DNA of 64,000 nt, taken from assembly GCA_964007475.1 (NCBI GenBank), contig OZ023275.1:30323619-30387618 (forward strand), given 5' to 3'. Origin of the DNA: Hybos culiciformis (Eukaryota; Arthropoda; Insecta; Diptera; Hybotidae). Positions 12,301-22,699 of the stretch are shown here, in pieces; position 1 is the stretch's first letter; each line of letters begins with the position of its first letter. A model generated the notes under the pieces. That model was not told the origin of the DNA. It saw only the letters and a list, made by a program, of their open reading frames with translations, and ran no database searches. The position numbers were made by a program, and so were the translations under genes.

Positions 12301-15300
12301 AGATTATCCGGATTATTATCCACTTAATACCAAATAAATGATAATATATTTTTTTATAGGAGTAATAAGCTTGACAATCGAACCCTTTAACTTAATTTTT
12401 ATAATAATTATAAAATTTAAAAAAAAAATTAAAAAATGATATAGCAAAAAAATTTAAAATGGAATATAAAATATAATTTGGTAATTTATGGATATTCCAA
12501 TTAATATTATTGAAAACAATTTTTTTTTTTCGACAACACTATTAAAAGCTCTTATTGTTAAAAAAAAAAAAAAAATTTACATAAATTCATAAATATTTTT
12601 AATGAAAATAAATTTGATTTCTTTTTTTTTTTATTTCATAAATTTGTGTTTTTTTTTTATTTTTTGTTAAATTCTCATGCAATTCAACATTACACAACAA
12701 TCGGATGCTCCATTGATTTTCCTCAATTTTGCGTGATTAATTTCCGATGAAATTTAAAATATGAAATCAATAATTCTGGATGATGATGGCACTTATCTGC
12801 AAAAAAAAAAAAAAAATTTATAACATTCATTATCAATATCTAAAAATGGATTTTTCATATGAAAATTTATATATTTTTCATCAATTTTTATCATGTGGTG
12901 TTGTGCTGGTTAATTGGAAAATAAACAAAACAAAATAAATGTCAAATAAACAAAAAAAAAAAAAAAAATGAAATAATAATAATAAATACACTCTTCCATT
13001 TTGATATGAAAATATTACAAATATATATATATATGCGCCTTCTTTTCGGACTCCACAAAAATAACAAATGCGAAAAAAATTAACCCCATCAATTCCTCAA
13101 ATTTTGGACACGATTGATGATGGCTTATTTACAAATAAAAAACAATATGTACAAAACAAAAAACTTATAAATATATATTATATTATTTATATATATATAT
13201 ATTTTTTTTTTTTGAAATTCGAATCGATATCAAAAATACATAAAAAAAACAACGAAAATTCTACATGAAAATTTTCAAACAAAACAAAAAAAAAACTCTT
13301 CTTTTGTCTTTATGAAACTATTTTCGTTGTAAATTATGATTCAAAATGTGGATAAAAATACAAAAAAAAAAAAAAAAATGAAAAAAAATAACACGACATA
13401 AATTCATTTTTCCATAATCACCATCACCACATTGTACGATTTTGCCTTGAAAACAAATATTTCTATTGTTGATATGGGGGGGACTGTAAGTTTAGGTGGC
13501 ATGGATTAAAGCTGATGCAAAAGCGATATTGGCCATTCATGAACATGTTATTACGAATAATGATCGATTAACTGTCACTCATAATGATTACAACACATGG
13601 ACATTAGTAATACGTAATGTTAAAATGGAAGATTCTGGCCAATACATGTGTCAAGTAAATACGGATCCAATGAAAATGCAAGTAATTATCTGAAAAAAAT
13701 ATATGTATTTATAAATTAATTATTTATATTCTGTGGAAAATTTTTTTTGTATGAAAGTTTGAATGATTTTTCATTTTCATTGCTTCTTAATTCACAATTT
13801 ATTCATTTTTAGCATAACAATAAAGTTAAATATAGAAGAAAATATTTCAAAAAATTTAAGAAATTGAGTACAAAATAAATATATGTGGTATCACCAATTT
13901 ATCCATTTAACGCGTTGGAAGAAAATTATTTAAAAATATATTTAAAATAGTTTTAGTTCATTTTCAAAACGATTTTCGTTTGACGAAGATACTCAGTTAT
14001 GAGCCTAAAGTTTGTGGAGTTACTGTATTCCAATCAGCACAAAAGTAAAATTTACACCATTTGCAAATTTTTTTATTAGTTTAAGTTAAGTTAAGACAGT
14101 GTATTTAAGTCCTGATGTGAAGTTTCGAATTTTTAATTAAATATCGAATACAATGAGTGAATAAAAGAACTTGATAATCATTTTTATAAACATATAAGTG
14201 TGTCGTTTGATGATATTTTATGGATTGGGATGATTTTTTTTTCCATCATTTTACCATTATGATTTAATCAGAGAAAGTGTGAAAAATATATACATATATA
14301 ATGTTATTGAATGAATGTATATATATTTAAAAATTGTTATAAAATTAAATGTGACATTATTGATGCATTTTTTTTTTTTTTCATTTTGTCGTATATTAAT
14401 TTTTATTAATAAAATAATGAAATTCTGCAATGAATTAATTATTTTTGATGAATGTCCAACTAGGTTTCCTACATTTATATATGTACTGTAAATATTTATG
14501 AAAATTAATTGATAAATCATTAAAACATTTTATTGAAATTTTGGTTTAATGAATTTATATTTTGAATATACTAAGAAGGACCTATGAACAATTACATAAA
14601 TGAACAACGTATTTATTTATCCCTAGAAATATTGAAAACACCGCCTGAACAATCCAAACATTCCCATATTTACAATAATTTAATTTAATTAATAATCTTA
14701 ATCTCAAATGTAATCAAGATTTTCAATGTTTTTGTCGAATATTATATGATATAACATTTTATCTTTATCCTTTTTTTTTTCAAAATTATTTCAAGACGGC
14801 TTATTTGGAAGTGGTTATTCCGCCAGACATTGTAAATGAAGAAACATCTGGTGACATGATGGTACCAGAAGGAGGATCAGCCAAATTAATTTGTAAAGCA
14901 CGAGGACATCCAAAACCAAAAATAACATGGCGACGAGAAGATGGCCGAGAAATAATAGCTCGCAACGGACCACATGGTAAAACCAAAGGTAAATTTTGTT
15001 AAAACTTTATACGGAAGAATTTTTCAGAGTGCATAAGTATGAAAAAAAAAATATTATTCATAAATTGATTAATGGATTGTTCATTAAAAATTATTATATT
15101 TAAAAGTCATTATATAAAAATTTATTTTGGTTGAAAATGATGATTAAGACAATAATTTGATTTTTCATCATTCAATTAATAATTAAGTTCACTGAGAAAA
15201 ATGTATGATTCAATGATTTATAAAATACTTAATAATATTTTTAACAGAACATTATGTTTTAAAAGGATTTTTCTCAGTAAAAATAAGGCAATATATTCTA

Positions 15301-18300
15301 ATAGGTTTTTATTAGGCTTGAAGTCATTATTCGTTTTCAATCTTGTTTAAAATTTATTAAACTGTGAACTGGGTGGATTTTATTTTAATTTGCAGGTAAA
15401 GTAATGCTGTTGCATTAAGATTTCAGTTTTAAACAGTTCATGAGGGTCCACAAAAACTTAAAACATTAAATTTAATTTTGTTCTCTATAATACTATTAGT
15501 TTTAATATTTCCAACTATTAAACAAAGACTGTCTCATTTATTCACAAGGAAAGCTCACAATTGTTTTTTTGACTAATTTTCAATATTTTACTTTTTTCGA
15601 ACCAAAACATAATAATGTTTTATTCACCCTAGTAATAAATTGAGTACTTCCCTATTTCTGAAATTTTTTCTATAAATTAAGTGTTACCTACTTAATAAAA
15701 AAAATAATAATCAAGAAAAAAATATCTGTTCCCAAATATATAATTAAATTTGTAATATTCTATTAGCAAATTGTTATGTGCTTTAAAAACGCAAATCTTT
15801 AAACATTTTGGTTTTTTTAAGCTTTTTCAAACCAAAAAAAAAATTAACCTACGACCCTCAATTTGTATTTTTATCCTTTTACACATTTATTCAACAGAAA
15901 AAAAAAGAATTATTTATATTATTCAAAGAAATAAATCTTAGGCCAATAAAATGTCTTAAATACCATTTTATTACCTTTAAGTATAACGTTTTTTTATTCT
16001 GTTAAACTTGGAAAATTTATTTCTCATTATTCCACATTTCCCTTTTTTAATAACTGAATCTAACATAATTTTCATTGTGCATGCCTGATACAATTACATT
16101 GAATATTAAGTATTTCCTTATTTTCTATAAACATAAGAAATAAAATTGCTAAATTATATATGGGGGGTTTGAATTACAAAATTGGTGAATAGATATTTAA
16201 GGGGCTTTTAGCACTACATTGATTTTCAAGAAAGATTTTAGGGTATTCTTCATTCGGCATGAAACTATAACCCTTTGGTTTGGAGTATTATGATTATGAA
16301 TAAATATTTATTAAAGTTTATAAGAGTATGTTTTTGAACTGGAAATATATGTACGTACTACTTACTATATTTGTTATCCAATTAATTTTTTGCTTCATTA
16401 GTTCAACAAAGTTAATCACAAGCTTTGAATGTGAATAAAAATAGAATGAAAAAAATGGAAGTAAAATGATCTTGTTGCATGATTCAAACTGCATGATTGC
16501 GACCAATAAATTCTATGTGTTCCGATAGTAATCTCATCTAAACTGAATTTAATTTAATAAATATCTAATGTATTATATTTATTCTACACATTTAATTTTA
16601 ATTAAAATGCTCATTTGAAACAAACAAGAAGTTTAATTAAATACGTGTATATACAAATATATCTCTATGTACATTGTACATATAGTTAAAAGAAAATGTT
16701 AAATGTAATAATTTTATTTTTTCTACCCTTTTTAACATAATTTATATTTAAATAAGTATTTTGTATCGTTTTGTGCAGCCTTAGCAGTTGAGGGTGAAAT
16801 GCTGTGGCTTTCAAAAGTCACGCGATCGGAAATGGGAGCTTATTTGTGTATAGCATCAAATGGTGTTCCACCATCAGTCAGTAAAAGAATAAAGCTACAG
16901 GTACACTGTAAGTATATTGTTATTATTATTATTATTATTATAGTATATACGTTTAATAATAACTTATCAGTTTATATTACCTAAAAGAATATTATTGTGG
17001 TATTAAATTGCTTTTACAAACTACATGTAGTTATTTGTATTATGCATATACATATTTTATACATTAGTCGTAGGCACATAACTAAAATAAATAATATATT
17101 TAACTAGTATATATATTATGTATTGGGGGTTTAATTTAAACAATTTCCGTTAACCTTCAAATTGTTAAGGAAGCAAATTATTTTAGACATAAAAAACCAG
17201 TAGGTAATCATATTGCTTAAAAAAAGTTTTAATAATTTTCCAATTTTTATCCTTCTAATCTAATTATATTTTCTGACTTAATTTTAATTTGAAAACCATA
17301 AAAATGTAAAAAAAAAAAATTTTAATATAACCTTTTAATTTTCTTCAATATTCATAATTTTAGCTAATTCTAAAAAAGTATTGAAAAGTATTCTACGATG
17401 CAATAGTTTGCTTAAAGAACTTTATTTGGGAGTCTAAGACTGTCTATTGTTCTGTTTGTCCAGGCTGGTTATTTTTTCCGTTGTTATTAATCTATCAAAA
17501 TATCCAATTTAAAAAAAAATTATCTTTAAAAAAGTAAGTTCATCTATATTAGCTTTTCATTTTCTATAACTTTAAGAATTAATTAAATTTTTATTCATAT
17601 GAACTATACAAAAATCGTGGATTCATATATTTTCATGCTTTCAATGATTAAAATCTCTGTTCATTTTATGATAATAAAAAAAGAATATTTTAGATTGTAT
17701 AGATATAGATTGTATAATGTATGTATTATGTATATGTAAAAAGTAAACAAAAATATTATGTGAAAAAATAAACAAAATATTTTCAATAGTTCGGAAAAGA
17801 AAAAAAAAATTTATGAATCGAAGTTGTTTAGAATATTTCAATTTTCTTTCTTTTTTTTTATCTTGTTGATTTCTATCAACTCTTTTGAATATTTTATTCA
17901 TTTTTAATTAAAATTCCCAATTTTTGATATACTTTTTTTGTGTGTGGAGTATGTATATCTTTTTGGAAAATGACATATTAATAATTTTTGGCTAGACGCC
18001 AAATCAGAATTTTTTTTTTACAAAGAGCACTTTTTGAATAAAATCAAAGAATTTTTTTTATTTATTTTTTTTTTTGGGACGGAAAGCCAATTTATGTTAA
18101 AAGAACTCTATTTTCTACACTTTTTCAATATTATATACCTAGTTTGAATTTTAGTTTTATGAATTATTTTTTCTGTTGATAACGAAGCAAAATAGTTTTA
18201 TGAATGAAACACGCAAGGCAATAAGTTAGTGTCTTAAAATGAATTAACTCTGTTTTATATGTAAAATAAATATAAACTTTTGATGTGGATTATAATTTTG

Positions 18301-21300
18301 TGACCAATTTTAATTTATGAGAATGACAAAATCATATTATTTGAAAAATTTATGGGTTTTTTAATGATTTTTGATGATTTTGTACTTTTATCAAATCTAA
18401 TAGTGTTGAAAGTTCAAAATAAAAGATAAATTTTGTAATGTTTTCATATCTGGATTGCAAAAGCGAAAGTTTCTTAATTGGAATAATTAATATAATTGGA
18501 TATTGCTTAGATTTTCCACGTTCTGAAAGAAAATTTAGTGGGTTAAGTTTCAGTTAGCGCAAATATTTTTTTTTTTAATATAATATTTATATCAATCAAT
18601 GCACTAAAATTTTCAAACAGTCATTTTTTAATATTAAAGTTCCAAAAATCTAAAAGTTTTTAAACAAATTTTCTATTATTCGTTTGAAGAAGTTTTTTGT
18701 TAAATAAATTTGTTATGAAGATAAATATTATGGATAAAAAATCATAAACATTTCCTCTTTACACAATATGATCACTTCCGAATCATTTTCAATTAAATTC
18801 ACATCAAAATCTTTTCTACACAAAAATATGAAACTGAAATAAAAAAGTTTTTTATGTGTAATATAACATACATAACATATGTATATAGTATGTTATTATA
18901 TGATACCATTATTTATTAAAAATTATTACACTTAAAAAATGTATGTAATATAAATTAGAGTCTTTTAAACCTTTGTAACATTTGATTTTCAAAAAATTAC
19001 TTATTCCTAATTAGAAAATTTTACAATCATTTTAAATATTTATTCTAATTTTGTGTCAGGATTTTTGTCATTGTCTAGAACCTCTAATATCAGCTAGTCG
19101 TTACTTAACAGCGAATATCTGTCTGTCTATTTTCATAAAACATAACCCTAATATGGTTCTGCAAATTTCAATCTTCTAATAAAATAAACAATAATGAATT
19201 AATAAGTAATTCATATAGATGAAAATCATAAATAATGGTCAATTCACAACAATTTTCTAACAGTGTGAGAAATTTTACTACGAAATCTATATATATGCAT
19301 GTTAATATACTTTATCATTCTTGATGAAATTTATTGTTTTATTTTTCTCGCCCCCAATGTATATGTGCCCTTTGTATCTGTAAAATTTGTATTATATGTT
19401 GATGACCGTTATATTTATATGGCAGGATTATAACTTTTTGTGGCTTTTTTATGTGTTCCATCTTGTAAAATTTTTTTTTTTTCCTAAAAATTGTTTCAAA
19501 GAAATGTTGAAAAAAAAAAAAAATTAATGTTTTGTTGTGAAAACATTAACAATATGTCGCTCATAGTAATGTATGAAAAATTTTGATATTATGTATTTTT
19601 CACCAATATTTTTGGTTTAACAACCATTTTATTTTGTCATTTGTTTTGATTTCCTTTTTTAATTTTATAAAATAACTATTATTTATAACAATTTACATAT
19701 GGTTAATTAACTTTTAAATAAAGGTATTGTGATATAATAAACTATACTTACGTTCTCCAATTGAAGCTTTCATTGCCCAACTCATAACACAAATTTCCTA
19801 TTCGAGCATAAATGTATCTATTTTTCGACTGGCAAATTTTTAAAAGTATATATTTATATTAATTACACTCAAATTTTGACAATAATCTATACATAAAGTG
19901 TTGTCAAAATCTCGTAACAATAATATGATTTTGTTATTCTTGACCGTTGTTATGTTTCTTTAACAAAATATTTATGTTTTTGATCAGAATATTATTATAA
20001 ACTATCTATATCTACATGTAGATTTATCTGCATGAATTTATAAGTTTATATATATAATTATATCTGTCCATTTATGCATACATATAATATACATTGTTTT
20101 TTTTTTTACAAAATTTTTGTAATCTAGGAAAAAAAAAACTTTTTTCTTTTTTATTATTTTTTTTTTTTTTTTTCAGTTCATCCATTAGTTCAAGTACCAA
20201 ACCAACTAGTTGGTGCACCAACTGGAACAGATGTTCGACTAATTTGTAATGTTGAGGCATCACCAAAAGCAATAAATTATTGGCAGAGGGAGAATGGTCA
20301 GTATCGTACGTATTTATATTTTATCAAAATTATTTAATTTTAGAAAAATAAAATTTTATAAAAACTTTTTATGCTTTATGTTGTCTGTATAATACTACTT
20401 ATATGGTTTTTTATTTTATTTTTTTTTTATTTTTTATTATTTAATTTTTATATATAGAAAAGATAAATTGAAAATAGTTTTATGTTGGATTTTAATTTTT
20501 TTTTTTTTTTTTTTTCAGAATGTGTAATTATTAAATTGTTTCAATTTTAAAATAATTAAGAACTTTATTTTTGATAAAATTTATAAAAAAAAAATTAGTA
20601 TTTAATTGCATGCATATGTTATTCTTTAATTTAGTGGTTGGTGAAAGTTTTTTCTCAGAAAATTTATTATTTAAACTTTATTTTGCAATTTATTTAGAAT
20701 TCTCAAATTTCTATTATTTATTTCAAAGTAATATTGTATTTTTTGCTACGAGTTTTATAAATTTTGCTTGATAATTTTATACCTAGTTATCAAATTTTAA
20801 AATATTTTTATATATGCATTTAGATTTTAATATATTATTTGTTTTCATTTCTTCCTTATGTAATGTTTATTTAGTGTTTCTAAACTTGATTTCAGGTGAA
20901 ATGATAATACCAGGAGAACGTTATATAATATCAGAACGTGATATGTCAATGTATGCGGCTGAAATGGAATTACAAGTTAGAAAATTACAAAGAAGTGATT
21001 TTGGTGGCTACAAATGCATATCAAAGAATAGCATTGGAGATACAGAAGGAACCATAAGACTATATGGTAAGAAAATATTTTTAAAATATATTTTTTTAAT
21101 TTAAACTAAAAGATAATATTTTCAGATTAATAATTTATAAATTTTTTTATTTTTTTTTTCATTTAGAAATGGAAAAACCAAAACAAAAGAATAGGCAAGA
21201 AGATGAAAGTAATGAAGATATGGTTAGTATTTACAAGACTTATATGTACATAGAATTTATAAGAAATGATATTTATATAGTATACCCATACGGGAATTAA

Positions 21301-22034
21301 AGGTTTACATTGTATTTGATATTATTCGTAAACAATATGGTTAAGTTTTCTTAAGTTTAATATTTTCCACATTAAAGGACCCTTGAAAAACGAACTTGTA
21401 AAATAAGTAGTCTACATTTTTAGCTTTTTAATTACTCAAATGAAAAGCAATTTAAAAAGTAACAGAATATAGAAATTTAGAATTTTATTTCTGCGATGAA
21501 GAAAAATTTCCAAAATGTTTGTGCTGAAGTGCAAAAAACAAGGGCAGAAAAGCAAAAATTAATCAATTTCTGTTTTTTTAACTTTTTGTTTTTATTCACT
21601 GTTATCTGTAGTGTATATATATGTTTTTCATTTTTGATGGAAAATGAAATTAAAATTTTTGGTGTTATAAAAATATATAAAAATAAAATTAACAAAAAAT
21701 TTTTATATAATTCTGTAATAATTATGATAATTTTGACTAAAAAAAATATTTTTTTTCTTCAAAATAGGACCTTGAGGAGGAATTAGATGAAAATGGTTTA
21801 TTAGATGATGGTTATCCAAATCGTAATAGAATATTGAAAGGATCACAGCGTGGTGAAAATGATTTTCGTACTAGCAATCAGAATGGAATTAATAGTAGCT
21901 CAGTTAGTTATAAAATTAGTGATTATATAAATAATAAAAATAAATGTAAACTTATTGTTATATTAACCAAAAATTCTTATGTAATAAGTTTATTATTATT
22001 AAATTTTATAATTACAAAAATAAACTTTTTATAG
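6193..22034 (+). CDS. DIP/lachesin-like three-Ig cell-surface receptor, nine coding exons, 448 aa
   Basis: The spliced product is a neuronal-type IgSF adhesion receptor of the DIP (Dpr-interacting protein)/lachesin family. In insects DIPs bind Dpr proteins on partner cells and help specify synaptic connections; that role is known for the family, not shown here. Exons: 6193-6310, 6659-6765, 13496-13681, 14796-14988, 16779-16907, 20177-20296, 20896-21066, 21167-21222, 21768-22034. All introns are GT-AG and the phases agree, giving 1344 coding bases plus TAG. Signal sequence is residues 1-39. Ig1 has C66/W78/C127 with the family motif DDSGxYMC-like EDSGQYMC; Ig2 has C170/W182/C225; Ig3 has C268/W280/C325. 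A sequon NVT lies at N53. An acidic linker follows (about 350-375), then a hydrophobic C-terminus (about 421-448) that could be a GPI signal. I cannot say which DIP subfamily member it is. Start choice: first in-frame ATG after the in-frame TGA at 6145. Confidence 0.9.
6659..6765 (+). CDS. Exon 2: first half of Ig1
   Basis: Encodes residues 40-75. The N-terminal strand EPDFVFPLENVTVAQGRDA leads into the first Ig1 cysteine (FTC, C66) and LGGYR, all typical of DIP Ig1. It contains the sequon NVT at N53. The acceptor is AG at 6657-6658; the donor GTGAGT at 6766 is phase 0. A second donor, GTATGT at 6793, would extend the exon by 27 bases in frame, adding nine residues (VSGDSTHQR) before the VAW of exon 3. 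Confidence 0.88.
6887..6911. repeat. (AAT)n microsatellite
   Basis: About eight AAT units, embedded in a longer A/AT-rich tract from about 6830 to 6950 in intron 2. Confidence 0.9.
7538..7575. other. Orphan GC-rich transposon-terminus-like fragment
   Basis: A GC-rich stretch beginning CAGGCCCGCAGAGAG followed by a G/T-rich GGGGCTGGGG segment stands out from the AT-rich intron. It resembles hAT-type termini, which often start CAGGGCC or CAGGCCC. I found no partner inverted repeat nearby, so it may be a decayed solo end. Low certainty. Confidence 0.25.
10010..10486. mobile_element. hAT-type MITE in intron 2
   Basis: The element begins CAGGGCCGG and ends CCGGCCCTG, the inverted termini typical of hAT transposons. 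Subterminal GGCGCCCT motifs also occur near both ends (about 10032 and 10440). It is flanked by 8-bp sequences, 10002-10009 (cttaaact) and 10487-10494 (ctcaaagt), identical at six of eight positions, as expected of an aged hAT target duplication. The interior is AT-rich with no transposase, so it is non-autonomous. Confidence 0.8.
13496..13681 (+). CDS. Exon 3: second half of Ig1
   Basis: Encodes residues 76-137, starting with VAWIKADAKAILAIHEHVIT. It contains the Ig1 core tryptophan W78, NDYNTWTL (105-112), and EDSGQYMCQVNTDPM with the second cysteine C127. These are strongly conserved DIP/lachesin signatures. Both ends are phase 0. The donor is GTAATT at 13682; reading through it reaches TGA after three codons, which confirms the boundary. 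Confidence 0.93.
13682..14795 (+). other. Intron 3 (1.1 kb), AT-rich
   Basis: Lies between Ig1 and Ig2, phase 0. The 3' end has a pyrimidine tract (cctttttttttt) at about 14769-14780 before AG at 14794-14795. I saw no element or conserved block. Confidence 0.8.
14796..14988 (+). CDS. Exon 4: linker and first half of Ig2
   Basis: Encodes residues 138-201. It opens TAYLEVVIPPDIV, the Ig1-Ig2 junction typical of this family, then VPEGGSAKLICKARGHPKP with C170 and ITWRREDGREI with W182. The donor used to connect to exon 5 is GTAAAT at 14989, phase 1, giving KTK-ALAVEGE. An earlier GT at 14977 (GTAAAA) is also phase 1 and would drop four residues. Confidence 0.92.
14989..16778 (+). other. Intron 4 (1.8 kb), AT-rich
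   Basis: Phase 1 intron splitting Ig2. The acceptor is TTTTGTGCAG ending at 16778. No element or additional exon recognised. Confidence 0.8.
16779..16907 (+). CDS. Exon 5: second half of Ig2
   Basis: Encodes codon 202 (split) to residue 244 plus one base. It contains AVEGEMLWLSKVTRSEMGAY, the second Ig2 cysteine C225 in YLCIASNGVPPSVSKRIKL, and LQVH leading into Ig3. The SEMGAYLCIASNGVPPSVSKR block is a hallmark of DIP/lachesin Ig2. The donor GTAAGT at 16908 is consensus, phase 1. Confidence 0.93.
16908..20176 (+). other. Intron 5 (3.3 kb), AT-rich, with an (ATT)n tract
   Basis: Phase 1 intron between Ig2 and Ig3. An (ATT)n repeat starts right after the donor (16919-16941). The acceptor is preceded by an unusually long T-rich tract from about 20139 to 20174. 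No further coding exon seen. Confidence 0.8.
16919..16941. repeat. (ATT)n microsatellite beside the exon 5 donor
   Basis: Roughly eight ATT units beginning about 11 bases into intron 5, downstream of the GTAAGT donor. Confidence 0.85.
20177..20296 (+). CDS. Exon 6: first half of Ig3
   Basis: Encodes codon 245 (split) to residue 284 plus one base: FHPLVQVPNQLVGAPTGTDV, then LICNVEASPKAINYW with C268 and W280, ending RENG. To give the family-typical NGEMI junction, the donor must be GTCAGT at 20297, which has a C at +3 instead of a purine. A second GT nine bases on (GTACGT, 20306) is also phase 1 and would add three residues. Confidence 0.9.
20297..20895 (+). other. Intron 6 (0.6 kb)
   Basis: Phase 1 AT-rich intron inside Ig3. 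The acceptor is TTGATTTCAG ending at 20895. A second T-rich tract ending TTTTTCAG at about 20502-20518 resembles another acceptor, but the sequence after it has early stops and no family similarity. Confidence 0.8.
20896..21066 (+). CDS. Exon 7: second half of Ig3
   Basis: Encodes codon 285 (split) to residue 341 plus one base: EMIIPGERYIISERD, then LQRSDFGGYKCISKNSIGD with the second Ig3 cysteine C325, then TEGTIRLY. DFGGYKCISKNSIGDTEG is nearly invariant in DIP Ig3. The donor GTAAGA at 21067 is phase 1. Confidence 0.94.
21167..21222 (+). CDS. Exon 8: short charged linker exon
   Basis: Encodes codon 342 (split) to residue 360. EMEKPKQKNRQEDESNEDM continues the LYE motif that ends Ig3 in this family and begins a charged, probably unstructured stalk. 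The acceptor has a long T tract and ends at 21166 (ATTTAG). The donor is GTTAGT at 21223, phase 0. Confidence 0.85.
21768..22034 (+). CDS. Exon 9: acidic stalk and hydrophobic C-terminus, stop TAG
   Basis: Encodes residues 361-448. It starts DLEEELDENGLLDDG, an acidic stretch, then a polar region rich in N and S (390-412) with an NSS sequon at N402. It ends in a mostly hydrophobic tail (421-448) that stops almost at once, with no cytoplasmic domain. This fits a GPI-attachment signal, the form reported for some family members, or a tail anchor. The acceptor AG is at 21766-21767 and the stop at 22032-22034. The C-terminus is family-variable, so this exon rests mainly on phase and frame. Confidence 0.8.
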   Translation, partial: DLEEELDENGLLDDGYPNRNRILKGSQRGENDFRTSNQNGINSSSVSYKISDYINNKNKCKLIVILTKNSYVISLLLLNFIITKINFL

Positions 22035-22478
22035 TTTAATTTTTTTATTATTTTTATAAACTTTTGAAATATTTTTTTGATATAACAACAACTCAGTACT
22101 AAGTTTATTTAATCTGATTTAAATAATCGACTTAATATATAACTTAAATAATTTATTTCATTTCCTGAATTTTTATTTTAATTTTGAATATTTTAGTTCC
22201 CAATTAAATAATAATATGATATAATTTTATATGATTATTTTAGAAGTTATTCATTCTATTTAAACTTTCAAAGTTGGTGGCATTTATTACTAAACTCAGC
22301 TTTTTATTTCAACATAAACATTAACCTTAAAAAAAAAAAAGTTGATAGTTTACTTAGGCGAAAGTTTTCTTTTACTGGATTTATTAAAAAGAAAAACCTT
22401 TTTATTACCACTTAATAGTATTTACTATTTACCATATATATTTTATTTCTCTGAATTATTTTTGCAGTTCAAAATAAT

Positions 22479-22567
22479 AATAAATTTAAAGTTTATACAT
22501 AATGTTTATTCAGTGGAATGAATTGTAAATAATATATAATAAAAATTGTAAATATAATAAGAATAAA
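22479..22567 (+). terminator. Candidate poly(A) signals for the DIP-like gene
   Basis: AATAAA hexamers occur at 22479-22484 and 22562-22567, about 450-530 bases after the stop codon, with more near 22686-22702. In DNA this AT-rich such hexamers arise by chance, so the true 3' end is uncertain. Confidence 0.3.
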
Positions 22568-22699
22568 TAATAAAAATTTAACCAATTAATTAAAAAGAAA
22601 ACAAAAAAAAAACAAAATATATTTCGAAGGGATTAAAAAAAATATTAAATGTTGTTACATCCTTGTGCCAAAACAAAAATTAAATTAATAAATAAATTA

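Larger units (their letters stand above)
6766..13495 (+). other. Intron 2 (6.7 kb), AT-rich, with a hAT-like MITE
   Basis: Splits Ig1 between the first cysteine and the core tryptophan. It holds an A/T microsatellite near 6830-6945, a hAT-like MITE at 10010-10486 and a GC-rich terminus-like fragment at 7538-7575. The 3' splice site at 13494-13495 is unusual: it has a poor pyrimidine tract and a G run (ggggggg) about 15-20 bases upstream. No other coding exon was recognised inside. Confidence 0.75.

Noticed and set aside
14801..14986. Minus-strand open frame antisense to exon 4
   Set aside because: Shadow of the conserved Ig2 exon on the opposite strand.
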